From Bolinopsis microptera (taxonomy: Eukaryota; Ctenophora; Tentaculata; Lobata; Bolinopsidae), in the NCBI RefSeq assembly GCF_026151205.1, contig NC_087082.1, positions 7,943,908 to 8,007,907 on the forward strand: a stretch of 64,000 bases of DNA, written 5' to 3'. Both the position numbers and the translations under genes were made by a program. The notes below the pieces were generated by a model. It made no database searches, was not told where the DNA came from, and was given only the letters and a program-made list of their open reading frames with translations. Below, in pieces: positions 12,301-21,718 of the stretch (position 1 is the stretch's first letter; each line of letters opens with the position of its first letter).

Positions 12301-13172
12301 AACTTACCTCATGCTGGGAAGTATGTTAAAATGAACTTACCTCATGCTGTAAAGTATGTTAAAATAAACTTACCTCATACTGAGAAGTATGTTAAAATGA
12401 ATTTACCTCATACTGGGAAGTATGTTAAAATGAATTTACCTCATGCTGTAAAGTATGTTAAAATAAACCTACCTCATACTGAGAAGTATGTTAAAATGAA
12501 CTTACCTCATACTGGGAAGTATGTTGTCTGGTGCAGCATCCCAACTGTCTGAATCTTTCTTCTGAGCCTTAGAGCTTCTCCCTTCCAACTCTGCTGTCGA
12601 TGTAAACTTGCTGGCATTGCCAGAACTTGCCTCTGTCTTGACTGTGTATTTGTAGCGACAAATTCTGCCATTCGTAAGTAGAAATACTATATGAGTATTG
12701 CTGATTACGCACTGCATAACTTCTGGCAATGATCCAAATATACTGAAAAAAGATTTTTTTCATGATGGAATTTTAAAGACAATTTTACGGAGAAGTTAAG
12801 TAAAATTAATGATTTTTTTGCTTTAAATGCATTGCATTCAACACGTTTTTTGTATGAAGCTGTGGTTAAATCTCAGTAAAGGACGATAAGTAAAGATTAG
12901 ATTGGATAAATGAGTTATACCTCTGTTCATCATCATTGCTGGTTGCAAGATGATCTTTCAATCTGAAAATATTGATCTTTATTATATTATACATTAAGAA
13001 GATATTATGCATAAAATATTCGGAAGCAACACTGCAATATTATTTGAGGATGCTTAATTGCTGAAGCAGGAGTGATACGAATTTTCTAAAACATTTCTTG
13101 AACTTACTTTTCAATGAAATACTTGACAGTGTTATCTGGATAAGATTGAGCAACCAAATGTACATCTCCCAT
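305..13172 (-). CDS. UBR5: UBR5-type HECT E3 ubiquitin ligase, 5' half, 25 exons, partial
   Basis: UBR5 (fly hyd) is a very large nuclear E3 ligase of the N-degron pathway. Exons, 5' to 3': 13108-13172, 12921-12962, 12506-12742, 11853-11958, 11509-11713, 11189-11375, 10895-11066, 9980-10165, 9649-9831, 9222-9328, 8871-9006, 8534-8728, 7800-7915, 7331-7475, 6689-6838, 6213-6359, 5825-5933, 5553-5699, 4914-5012, 4715-4786, 2139-2288, 1807-1991, 1421-1512, 664-810, 305-550. All have GT/AG borders and every phase closes, giving about 1208 codons with no stop. Order matches the family: N-terminal segment, UBA (about residues 155-200), propeller-like region (about 340-790), UBR box (about 1027-1090). 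The start ATG (13170-13172) gives MGDVHLV, aligning with the human N-terminus. The family is about 2800 residues long, so MLLE and HECT domains lie beyond the left edge. One exon donor (7800) is a weak GTTCGT. Confidence 0.95.
664..1991 (-). CDS. UBR5: UBR-box exons of UBR5 (1807-1991, 1421-1512, 664-810)
   Basis: These three exons encode the zinc-binding UBR box that reads N-terminal degrons. The first ends with [13 protein letters not shown], the second reads [17 protein letters not shown] and then a [13 protein letters not shown] segment, and the third begins [13 protein letters not shown]. The Cys/His spacing follows UBR5 closely, so zinc binding should be intact. The third exon continues into a helix-rich segment ([13 protein letters not shown]). 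The 608-bp intron at 1513-1806 and the one at 811-1420 show no other gene. Confidence 0.95.
2246..4220 (-). repeat. 67-bp minisatellite built from a UBR5 splice acceptor
   Basis: About 28 tandem copies of a 67-bp unit fill the intron upstream of exon 2139-2288. On the gene strand each unit carries a branch-point-like CTAAC, a pyrimidine tract, CCCCAG, and then the first ~46 bases of the exon (GGCTGTATATCCTGAC onward). Repeats join the real exon sequence at GTTAAGCCCTA. Some copies have an extra TGATATACAG segment. Three carry a G-tract variant (near 2790, 2935 and 3630). The blocks at about 3080-3520 and 3780-4190 look like a higher-order duplication. Confidence 0.93.
4221..4714. other. rest of UBR5 intron 20, no gene
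   Basis: Between the array and exon 4715-4786 there is AT-rich intron sequence. It holds a short run of GTAAAATACTTA-like units near 4610-4650. No coding or RNA feature is visible. A G-tract of about 22 bases occurs in the next intron near 4812. Confidence 0.6.
5004..5221 (-). repeat. 36-bp minisatellite built from a UBR5 splice acceptor
   Basis: Six copies of a 36-bp unit lie directly upstream of exon 4914-5012. On the gene strand each unit ends ATTCATTTCAG and begins GTGGTTTTG, which is the true acceptor plus the first bases of the exon. Thirty-six bases are twelve codons, and the frame of the exon stays open through the array. Use of an upstream acceptor would therefore add 12-residue blocks without a frameshift. 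The copies differ by one base in one unit. Confidence 0.93.
6062..6132 (+). tRNA. tRNA-Gly (GCC)
   Basis: The 71-nt sequence folds as a canonical cloverleaf: acceptor GCGTCGG pairs with CCGACGC, the anticodon loop is CTGCCAC with GCC, and the T-arm GGGTTCGATTCCC is consensus (B box GGTTCGATTCC). The A box is GTGGTTGAGTGG. It has no intron and no encoded CCA. It lies antisense within the UBR5 intron between exons 5825-5933 and 6213-6359. Confidence 0.95.
7970..8556 (-). repeat. 35-bp minisatellite built from a UBR5 splice donor
   Basis: About 17 copies of a 35-bp unit follow exon 8534-8728. On the gene strand each unit contains the last bases of the exon and its donor: GTGTTATAGTTCAG joined to GTGAGATGAAC. 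The exon itself ends in the first copy. The repeated CAGGTGAG is a strong donor. The unit is not a multiple of three and contains stops, so use of a downstream donor would truncate the protein. Copies alternate C/A at one position and one has a short internal duplication near 8108. Confidence 0.93.
10261..10880. repeat. 30-bp minisatellite in UBR5 intron 7
   Basis: About 20 copies of a 30-bp unit (GGTAACTAGGGG, then AAACCCCATCAACTAGCT) start 15 bp inside the intron after exon 10895-11066. Variants have GAAACCCC or GCAACCCC. Each unit can fold locally because GGGG and CCCC flank a short loop, and CTAG recurs at the borders. Unlike the other four arrays in this gene, this one does not include the splice site. 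Confidence 0.9.
11509..11713 (-). CDS. UBR5: UBA-domain exon of UBR5
   Basis: The exon encodes a ubiquitin-associated domain: [19 protein letters not shown] followed by [18 protein letters not shown], then an acidic stretch. The match to the UBR5 UBA is near identical at the core helices. It is the clearest single identifier of the gene. The acidic run is typical of the family immediately after the UBA. Confidence 0.96.
12264..12527 (-). repeat. 33-bp minisatellite built from a UBR5 splice donor
   Basis: Eight copies of a 33-bp unit follow exon 12506-12742. On the gene strand the unit reads ACATACTTCCCAGTATGAG then GTAAGTTCATTTTA, that is the exon 3' end and a consensus GTAAGT donor. The real exon ends in the first copy. 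Some distal copies have decayed donors (GTAAATTC, GTAGGTTT). Reading past the first donor meets a stop at once. Confidence 0.93.
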
Positions 13173-14607
13173 TACCTTTAGAATGAGCAGTGAGTTTTGG
13201 TAACAAAGTGCTGTATTTTAACTCGTTCCACATAATAGTAAGGGGAAAAGTGGCATTCCGTTGGATTTGAATGTTCACAAGGATTTCTCAACGGAATATG
13301 GTAGTTAAGACCCCTACGAACATAATTAGACTTGTTGCCAATTTTGTATCTCAACAGAAACACCACTTTTACCACTTTTTACCACCTTTGTACCACCTGT
13401 CTGGTTTGCCAAATATCTTTAGTTGTGAACGTCGTAAAAGGCTGCAAATTAACCTAGAATGTTTATCTTATCAAGGAGTAAAACTTTTGTGTGAAAAATT
13501 TTTACATTGGACAATCAGCTAATTGGATAATTACCAATTAGTTAATCACCAAAAAAAGTGAAAATTTTTTATTGGCTCAAAATGATTGAAATCGTTTGAA
13601 ACACGGAGAAATGTAGTTTTTAGAAAAACTTCAAAAATTTTTCACTTAAAAATTTTTTTCGAGGAAAAAAGTTTGAAAATTAAAAAATTTTTTTTTCCGC
13701 CAAAAGTGATCGAATTGCATGAAACGTGGATAAAAATGCTTTGCAGAAAAACTTCGAAGATTTTGAGATAGGGGAATACTAAAATCATCAATATTTGAAG
13801 TTGGAGTTCAGTAAATCTCGACATATTTTAGTAATTAGGAATAGCTTAGCGGAAAGGGCTGAACCTGAAAAAGGTTAACCACACAATATTAGAGTTTCAT
13901 AACTAATTACAATACAGCTTTTATTCCACAAATTCCACATAAAGAAACAGCACAAAAGGACCATTTAAGATCGAACCGATTTTACCTGCTGTACTATCAT
14001 TTTATTGATTTCAATGATCAAAACCTCTGTACCGTCAATCTTGCCAATCTATACCGGGTATCTGAATGTACCGGACCTTTTATTTACCTCTATAATTAGA
14101 CCCAGTTGTGCAAGAAATGCGATTTCTCACAGGGGTTTCTTTTAACTGTGCACTTTTTGTCACTCTCGCAACTCGCAAGAGGCCCGGTATTATAGGGGGG
14201 TATAGGAAGCGAGTGTAAATATACCTTCCATCATCCACTGTGCCCCCACTGTGGCTTTTTTGTATTGTGAATGCGCATGCCGCTTCGTTTGCTATGCCAG
14301 ATACCTCGAATAACCCCCATATGTCATTGCCAGGGTCGGGATAGAGCTGGAGATAGCATTGAAAAGTTGCTAGAAATAGCTAGATTTAGAGTAAACTGGT
14401 GGTAGCTGGGTGGTGCTAGCATGGATGTAGCAGAACGTAGCTACACGGGGTTTCATTGGAGTTGGTTATTTTAATGGCCAAAGAGTGCCGGAACTAAAGT
14501 TACTTAAGATTGCAGTTGAGGGGCAGTGTAAACCACGGTGTAGTCAGGGACACAGAGCTACAGTGCAGGAGTACTGCAAGTGCAAAAGAACAGTGCAAGT
14601 GATACAG

Positions 14608-15408
14608 TGGGGGGAATGCAACGTCAATTAATGTCAGTATTCCATAAAAACCCCAAACTGACATTGACATTAATTGACATTAATTGACATTAATTGACAT
14701 TAATTGACATTAATTGACATTAATTGACATTAATATGTCTTGAAATTTGAGATTATCATTATTCGATAAATATTCAATACAAGATATTCACGTCTATCAT
14801 GTAAGTTAGACCGGTTCAAAAAAACAAAATGTCCTTGAATAATTATGAGTATGTTCTTATCTGTTGATCCTTAGGTTCAAAGACCACAAAACAAATTTCA
14901 GCTTCCAACTCTTCCATCTTCGGTCCCCACCGGCCACGCCCATATTTTATTGGTTTCTTATACAGGTAAAATATCTAGAATCGGCTTTTTTAATATGAAG
15001 GAGTAATGTTAGCTGTTTAAGATTCGTTATTCAAGTATAAATGTCATGAAGGCATTTCGTTTAATGTGGGTTTTAAGTTCTGATGATGTTGAGAACCACG
15101 CCCTTGGATGGCCACGCCCATTTAAGAAAATTAAATTTCGGGAAACCGTATTATTTTAGTTTTATTGTTTAATGATCTGAATTTTTTTCACATTTCACAT
15201 TTCCATATATTGTGATAGTAGTGAATAAATTGATGATATAAACGTTCTAAAGTGCTAAAAATATGGTAGAACTACATAATCTCTGGTCGAAAAATATCGT
15301 GTCAATTAATGTCAGTATTCCAAAATTTTGCAAAACTGACATTGACATTAATTGACATTAATTGACATTAATTGACATTAATTGACATTAATTGACGTTG
15401 CATTCCCC
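14608..15408. mobile_element. 0.8-kb MITE inserted in the foldback's left arm
   Basis: The ends are inverted copies of GGGGAATGCAACGTCAATTA, each followed by tandem 10-bp units (TTGACATTAA-type, about 5-7 copies). An exact 8-bp duplication TGATACAG flanks it (14600-14607 and 15409-15416). The opposite foldback arm has the uninterrupted sequence with a single TGATACAG (15947-15954, reverse strand). Eight-base duplications are typical of hAT-like elements. The interior has no coding capacity that I can see. Confidence 0.92.
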
Positions 15409-15445
15409 TGATACAGTATGCAACAGTAAAACGCCGAAGAAGGAG

Positions 15446-15909
15446 ATAAGATTGTGGCTGCAGAGGAGGAGAGGAGCTGGAACCTGATTTTGTTTGGGTT
15501 GAAAGAAGAGTAGGAAGAAGAGTTTCCTGTTCTGGTAACTGCATTTTTGGAAGAGGTGGGGTGAGAACTTATTTTCAAGCGACAAGGGTGGGCTGGAAGC
15601 AACCAGGTACAGCTATCCGACCTATTAAGATCACCGTCCTGAGCTTAACAGCCTTTCATCAGAATCTGATGAAAACAGAGAGACTGACCCACCCTTTTTA
15701 GATTGATTGATCAAAGTGAGTCTCTTTAGCCCTCTTCTTCTTTAGAGCTTTAGGTTAGTGATCAAACTCTTCGCTACTCGCTCTTCACTGGATCTATCAG
15801 GACAGATTCACATCTTTTTAGGTCTCAACCAGCCTTAGTTTTCCTGTTTTCATCATGTAGTACGTTCTGCTACCTCCATTTTAGCACCACCCAGCTTCCA
15901 TCAGTTCAC
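15446..15909. other. spacer of the 4.1-kb foldback
   Basis: This is the unpaired centre between the arms. Part of it (about 15830-15925, reverse strand) resembles the arm segment at 14376-14460, so the arms have an internal repeat. No gene is visible. Confidence 0.6.
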
Positions 15910-17336
15910 TCTAAGTCTAGCTTCGTCGGCGTTTTACTGTTGCAGACTGTATCAATTGCACTGTTCTATTGCACTTGCAGTACTCCTGCACTGTAGCTCT
16001 GTGTCCCTGACTACACCGTGGTTTACACTGCCCCTCAACTGCAATCTTAAGTAACTTTAGTTCCGGCACTCTTTGGCCATTAAAATAACCAACTCCAATG
16101 AAACCCCGTGTAGCTACGTTCTGCTACATCCATGCTAGCACCACCCAGCTACCACCAGTTTACTCTAAATCTAGCTATTTCTAGCAACTTTTCAATGCTA
16201 TCTCCAGCTCTATCCCGACCCTGGCAATGACATATGGGGGTTATTCGAGGTATCTGGCATAGCAAACGAAGCGGCATGCGCATTCACAATACAAAAAAGC
16301 CACAGTGGGGGCACAGTGGATGATGGAAGGTATATTTACACTCGCTTCCTATACCCCCCTATAATACCGGGCCTCTTGCGAGTTGCGAGAGTGACAAAAA
16401 GTGCACAGTTAAAAGAAACCCCTGTGAGAAATCGCATTTCTTGCACAACTGGGTCTAATTATAGAGGTAAATAAAAGGTCCGGTACATTCAGATACCCGG
16501 TATAGATTGGCAAGATTGACGGTACAGAGGTTTTGATCATTGAAATCAATAAAATGATAGTACAGCAGGTAAAATCGGTTCGATCTTAAATGGTCCTTTT
16601 GTGCTGTTTCTTTATGTGGAATTTGTGGAATAAAAGCTGTATTGTAATTAGTTATGAAACTCTAATATTGTGTGGTTAACCTTTTTCAGGTTCGGCCCTT
16701 TCCGCTGAGCTATTCCTAATTACTAAAATATGTCGAGATTTACTGAACTCCAACTTCAAATATTGATGATTTTAGTATTCCCCAATCTCAAAATCTTCGA
16801 AGTTTTTCTGCAAAGCATTTTTATCCACGTTTCATGCAATTCGATCACTTTTGGCGGAATAAAAATATTTTTTAATTTTCAAACTTTTTTCAGTCTCGAA
16901 AAAAATTTTTAAGTGAAAAATTTTTGAAGTTTTTCTAAAAACTACATTTCTCCGTGTTTCAAACGATTTCAATCATTTTGAGCCAATAAAAAATTTTCAA
17001 ATTTTTTGGTGATTAACTAATTGGTAATTATACAATTAGCTGATTGTCCAATGTAAAAATTTTTCACACAAAAGTTTTACTCCTTGATAAGATAAACATT
17101 CTAGGTTAATTTGCAGCCTTTTACGACGTTCACAACTAAAGATATTTGGCAAACCAGACAGGTGGTACAAAGGTGGTAAAAAGTGGTAAAAGTGGTGTTT
17201 CTGTTGAGATACAAAATTGGCAACAAGTCTAATTATGTTCGTAGGGGTCTTAACTACCATATTCCGTTGAGAAATCCTTGTGAACATTCAAATCCAACGG
17301 AACCCTTAAATCGACCACTTTTCCCCTTACTATAAT

Positions 17337-17769
17337 CACAAAACAAAATTTTCTGGTTTTCATAATCATATGATTAATAGTAGTACATTTTAATGTAGAC
17401 ATTCCGATCATGGCTATAGTTGTAACATGATAGCCCCCATGCAAAAGGTCATGGTCCAAATCCAATATCACTATGCAAGTTGGTCTGATGCAAGTTTGTC
17501 AGTCACTAAGCTGTGAATTCAATGAAACAAGTTCAATGAAACAAGGAATTTAATTTGAGCAAATTTCCCAGAATCAACCAATTTATAACAATGAAAAATT
17601 ATCCTCATTTGGTGTATGACTTTTTGTCCTTGACTGCTTATTGGGTTGTGAAAGGATAAGCAACTAACGGGGCAAGGAATGTGTGGGCCTGTAATCTTTT
17701 GCAAACACCGAAACGCTAGTCCAGAGACTAGTACAGCTCTGGCTGGAGATGCACACTCCCTGGCTTGTA
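17337..17769. other. intergenic, no feature seen
   Basis: No open reading frame of recognisable kind, RNA gene or clear repeat was found between the foldback and the next MITE. Confidence 0.5.
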
Positions 17770-18247
17770 GGGGGGGGGTCCAAGAAGAACTTTGGGGAGT
17801 TTTGGGGAACTTTTTTTTGGGGAACTTCAGGAAACCTGGGGGACTTTCCCAAAGTTCCCCAAAAAATTATCAATGAAACAAATAATTTTGGGGAATTTTG
17901 GGGAACTTTTTTTTGGGGAACTTCAGAAAGTTCCCCAAAATTTCCCAAAGTTCCCCAAAGTTCCCCAAAAAAATTATCATGCCAAAAAAATTATCATGCT
18001 GCAAGTATCAACAAGTAAGTTAAGATTATACCTTATAATAACATACATGTTAACATTAATGGGTATTAATGTATATTAGAGAAATTTTGAATAATTTTGA
18101 ATAATTTTGAATAATTTTGAATAATTTTGAATAATTTTGGGGAATTTTGGGGAACTTTGGGGAGTTTTGGGGAACTTTTTTTTGGGGAACTTCAGAAATC
18201 TTGGGGGACTTTCCCAAAGTTCCCCAAAGTTCCCCTTGGACCCCCCC
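17770..18247. mobile_element. G-rich MITE with TTGGGGAACTT-type internal repeats
   Basis: The ends are inverted: GGGGGGGTCCAAG on the left and CTTGGACCCCCCC on the right, followed inside by TTTGGGGAACTTTGGGG-type repeats on one strand and their complement on the other. Short open frames rich in WGLGELF are by-products of this repeat. Near 18080-18140 there is a short tandem TTTTGAATAA run. Confidence 0.75.
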
Positions 18248-18499
18248 TCTTGTAAGACTAACCCCCCTACAGCTAGTAAAGTGCCGTGACTCAGGGTTAC
18301 ATCACAACTCTGGGAGTGACCTGCCTGTGTATCTTGTTGTTGCATTCTGATCAAATAAAAAAGCATGATCCTGTTGTCATATCAGAAAATAATGTATTAT
18401 TTAAGTGTTGGAATTAAATCCAGCATGACCTTATTAAAATGTGGTCTGATAGGGAATTTTCTCTGTGGCAGTGCTACACTGCTACATATGTACAGTGCA

Positions 18500-18615
18500 G
18501 TGCAAGTGCAGGTGTGGAAGTCTGACCTTAGAAGAGGACTAAAGATCCACCTATTTGTTGCTATTGTGGAGTCAATACTATATGGTTCTGAAACGTGGAC
18601 GTTGACAGAGCAATT
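18500..18615 (+). pseudogene. LINE reverse-transcriptase relic (C-terminal fragment)
   Basis: The plus strand encodes SILYGSETWTLTEQL preceded by LRRGLKIHLFVAIVE, a motif typical of the region just after the RT domain in many animal LINEs. Only about 35 codons remain. The retrotransposon at 18616-22250 begins immediately after it and probably inserted into it. Confidence 0.65.
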
Positions 18616-18826
18616 GGTAAAACAAAATTTAAGTAAAACAAAATTTTATTTTACACCAACAATCAATTCATATTTAGTTCAAATATTTAAAGTCAAAATA
18701 ACCATTTCACAGAAGTGGTTTTATTATATAAAATATTCAAACAATATACACATAATATAGCAATGACCCTATATAAAATCAACCCTTTAAGAATTCAAAA
18801 AATTCCCTTAACAATCAAAAAATTGT

Positions 18827-21718
18827 TTACCCTTGGCCTTGTGGCTCCAAGTTAAGATCTAGACTGTTTATATCAACAATGTTTTTTCTCGCACCTCTGT
18901 CTCCACGGAGAGAAATCACTGTTGTTCTGAGGATTTCAAAGCGAAGGCGCTTTCTTATGTATCCTACAGCGTCTGAGTACCTCTGGCCAGTGTGGTACTC
19001 CATCTTACTGGCCAGCTTCTTGACCAGTCTCTCAGCTTCACCACCCATTCCACCAGAAGTCGAGAACACTAAAGGTGTGAAGCTTCCTTTCTCCACTTCA
19101 AGAACCCTTGCATTGTAACATCGCTTTTTCTCATTTTCATGGGACAGGTACATTGCTGGTATCGGTTTGCTTGCATTGGAGGGGGCTGGGGCATGAAATA
19201 CCCTTACATCAAAAAATGCCCTCTCTGAAGCATTCCAAATCGATCTTGCAGAAATGTCCAGCCTGGCTTGGTCTCCTAGGACTGTTCCCTTTGGTAACTG
19301 TAGACCATCAACTGGAAGAAGAACTGGCTCAGTCTGCACATCCTTGCATTTCACAGTTCTCATTAGTTCTGCAAAGGTGTCTCTCAGCGAGTTGTGCCGC
19401 AGTGACACATATCCACCAAGTTTGCAGATGAGCGCATGGTTTGCTGAGTATTTCTGGCCACACGTACATGTTTTAGGGCAGTCCTTTAAGTTCAGGTTGT
19501 ATCTGAGAGCTATTGCATCTGAGAACTGTTGTTTATTCATCAGATATCCATACTCTTTTAAAGGTAGTGCTGTTAACCAAGCACTTGCCCCTTTCTCAGC
19601 CGCTAGTTGGAACATCAACTTTGCCAGTGGTGTTGACTCGAGCTCCTGGCGTATTTCTGCTTGTTTTTGTCGATAAAAGAGATTTCGTTCAGTCGTTATC
19701 TCAGTTTTCACTCCTTTACTATGTCTCCAGTCCTCTGTGTAGTTGTCTATCTGCTTGAGAATAGCTTCTTTAAGGGGTTTTGTGGCTCTACATGAGAAAT
19801 TGTACTCTCGGTCTGCCATTTCCATCATAACTGGTATACCCAATCCTCCATATCTTGGTGGTAGAGCCATTATGTTCCTTAGTTCATCAGTGCAGCTAAA
19901 CAGCCTGTTAATGATAGCTGGGATAAACTCATCACGTGTTACTTGTTCTAGAGGAGTGAGCCTATCTGCAACTCCTGGGGTAGTTCTGCACACATAGTTC
20001 CATCTTTTACTAAGCCCATACATGTATGCACTGTATGCTATTTGAGGTTCTCTTGATGCTATATCACTTAACTGTTTAAGATCACGACACCATTCTTGAA
20101 CTTTTTCCTCAATGAAAGCCTCTTTTCCTTGGTCTGTTCCGATGAAGCTGCCCAGATATCGTCGACCAATGCTTGTCACATTGACATCTGGGAATAGGGT
20201 TCTTGCCTTCTCTTCGTGCTCAGGCTTGACTATCACCCATGTTTTAGAAGATTTAGGGTTGTATCCAAAGAGTGGTCCTTTAATACAGAGGTTATCCCAC
20301 CACTTCCTTATTTCCTCCAGTTTTCCCCCAGCAGCAGAGTCATCAGCATACCAGATCTGAGTCACCTTTCTCTCAATGTTTCCTGCATCAATCAATGGTA
20401 TTGTACCACAGGCATAAAATCCCATGGCAGGTGGATCACCTTGTGTGGTCCCTTCTTCACTAAAAAGATGCTCATCTCCTCCTGCAATGAACAGTCTAGC
20501 AGGCATTCTGTAGGTGTTCATAATGTAAGTAGCAACTTCTGGACAAACGATGTTCATGTTGTTGAGAGCAGCCTCTCGGTTCAGCAAGTTGAATGCATTC
20601 TCTGCATCCACTAAGATGATAGCTTCAGTTTCAGGGTCTTCAAAGCAGTCCCTTGCAGCATGGACTGCTGCTTCCACTCCTCCCTGAAGACCAGCACAAA
20701 CTTGAATAGGAGCAGTGGCTCCAACCAGATCTTTCTGTAGGAGGGTCATTACTGTTTTCCCTATTATCCTTCTTAAGACTTCACCTATGCCTACTGGCCT
20801 GACTCCAGGCTTTTTATCCAGGGGGACAAGTCGACATGCTGTCAATGAGGTCAACAGCGTTGGATCCAAATTCCGGACACATAGTTTCCTTGCTATCCCT
20901 GCTATGGCATTACATAGATCCTCACACTTCTTACCAAACTGTTTAGAACACAGTAGTCTCTTCCATGCATCCGCATCCATCCCTGAAGGCCCTGCAGCAC
21001 CCTGTACTCTCTTTGCTGCTTGTCTTATCGATTCCCCGTCAATACTGTCGAATATAACTGGCTCTACCCTCCTCACTGGTCCACTCAGACAGCTTCCCTT
21101 TGATGCAGGTGATGCCTTGGGATGCTTCTCTTTCAGCACTTTAATCACATCTGGAGTAGGTTCAAGAATCCCGGTGGCATTTTCACCAATCCACCGCATT
21201 GCTGCACTGACTTTTCCTTTCATCATGAGTCGAGTGAAGACTCTCTCAACATGGCCATGTTTATGCTTCCCCTTTCCCAATCTCCTCTGAATCTCCTGTC
21301 CTTCTCGCAGCAGCTCTTCTAGCTTACCTGCCTGCCACAAAACAAGTCTTCTCTTCAACACTTCAGTGTGTTCCTTTGCTTTGGACCTCTTTGAGGGTTT
21401 CTGCAACAGCAGTGATGGCATTATCATCAAAAGGGTGATGGTCACTGATTCCATAGCACTGCCTGATGTGAAATTGTTGGCCACTTTAGTCATTTCTTCG
21501 ATGAATGCTTTTCCTGCCGCCCCTGAGGGAAGCAAAAATATGTTTCTTCTCCATTTAACTATAACACCATATATTTCCTCACATTTTGTCAGAACTTCCC
21601 AACTATTCCATGGTCCTAATTTCAATCGAGATGGATCACTTACATTATCATGATCTGGGAAACAGCACTCCTTTGCCTCTTCTTTGATTGATTGAAATAA
21701 ATTTTCGTGCACATACAT
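18827..21718 (-). CDS. reverse transcriptase with C-terminal zinc motif and restriction-like endonuclease
   Basis: The 963-codon frame has the RT core: motif A VDAENAFN (370-377), TTQGDPPAMGFYA (424-436), and the catalytic YADD (457-460). A Cys/His cluster CTCGQKYSANHALICKLGG (751-769) is followed by a segment with LDISAR (820-825), FFDVRVF (835-841) and LEVEKGS (873-879). That order fits the C-terminal CCHC plus PD-(D/E)XK-like endonuclease of R2/R4/CRE-grade non-LTR elements, and no APE endonuclease is seen. The first ATG is not the natural start, because similarity continues upstream into the PHD frame. It copies RNA into DNA at a nicked target. Clade is uncertain. Confidence 0.88.
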   Translation of the reverse strand: MYVHENLFQSIKEEAKECCFPDHDNVSDPSRLKLGPWNSWEVLTKCEEIYGVIVKWRRNIFLLPSGAAGKAFIEEMTKVANNFTSGSAMESVTITLLMIMPSLLLQKPSKRSKAKEHTEVLKRRLVLWQAGKLEELLREGQEIQRRLGKGKHKHGHVERVFTRLMMKGKVSAAMRWIGENATGILEPTPDVIKVLKEKHPKASPASKGSCLSGPVRRVEPVIFDSIDGESIRQAAKRVQGAAGPSGMDADAWKRLLCSKQFGKKCEDLCNAIAGIARKLCVRNLDPTLLTSLTACRLVPLDKKPGVRPVGIGEVLRRIIGKTVMTLLQKDLVGATAPIQVCAGLQGGVEAAVHAARDCFEDPETEAIILVDAENAFNLLNREAALNNMNIVCPEVATYIMNTYRMPARLFIAGGDEHLFSEEGTTQGDPPAMGFYACGTIPLIDAGNIERKVTQIWYADDSAAGGKLEEIRKWWDNLCIKGPLFGYNPKSSKTWVIVKPEHEEKARTLFPDVNVTSIGRRYLGSFIGTDQGKEAFIEEKVQEWCRDLKQLSDIASREPQIAYSAYMYGLSKRWNYVCRTTPGVADRLTPLEQVTRDEFIPAIINRLFSCTDELRNIMALPPRYGGLGIPVMMEMADREYNFSCRATKPLKEAILKQIDNYTEDWRHSKGVKTEITTERNLFYRQKQAEIRQELESTPLAKLMFQLAAEKGASAWLTALPLKEYGYLMNKQQFSDAIALRYNLNLKDCPKTCTCGQKYSANHALICKLGGYVSLRHNSLRDTFAELMRTVKCKDVQTEPVLLPVDGLQLPKGTVLGDQARLDISARSIWNASERAFFDVRVFHAPAPSNASKPIPAMYLSHENEKKRCYNARVLEVEKGSFTPLVFSTSGGMGGEAERLVKKLASKMEYHTGQRYSDAVGYIRKRLRFEILRTTVISLRGDRGARKNIVDINSLDLNLEPQGQG

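Larger units (their letters stand above)
13237..17331. mobile_element. 4.1-kb foldback element with ~1.4-kb inverted arms
   Basis: Two long inverted arms (13237-14607 continuing at 15409-15445, and about 15910-17331) surround a spacer. The outer ends read AGTAAGGGGAAAAGTGG on both sides, flanked by ATAAT on the left (13232-13236) and right (17332-17336), a possible 5-bp target duplication. The arms are almost identical over long stretches, including the same 83-codon open frame at 13271-13522 (plus) and 17036-17287 (minus), so the element is young or homogenised. No transposase is visible. The left end lies 64 bp upstream of the UBR5 start codon. The right copy has an extra ~13-bp piece near its end. 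Confidence 0.88.

Noticed and set aside
13271-17287. Identical 83-codon frames at 13271-13522 (plus) and 17036-17287 (minus)
   Set aside because: Their identity comes from the inverted arms of the foldback. There is no domain or codon-type conservation to suggest a protein.
17749-18366. Overlapping frames rich in GELFFGE or KFPKVPQ
   Set aside because: They are translations of the TTTGGGGAACTT repeat in the G-rich MITE.
18879-21653. Several plus-strand frames of 60-191 codons
   Set aside because: They are antisense shadows of the retrotransposon RT frame.
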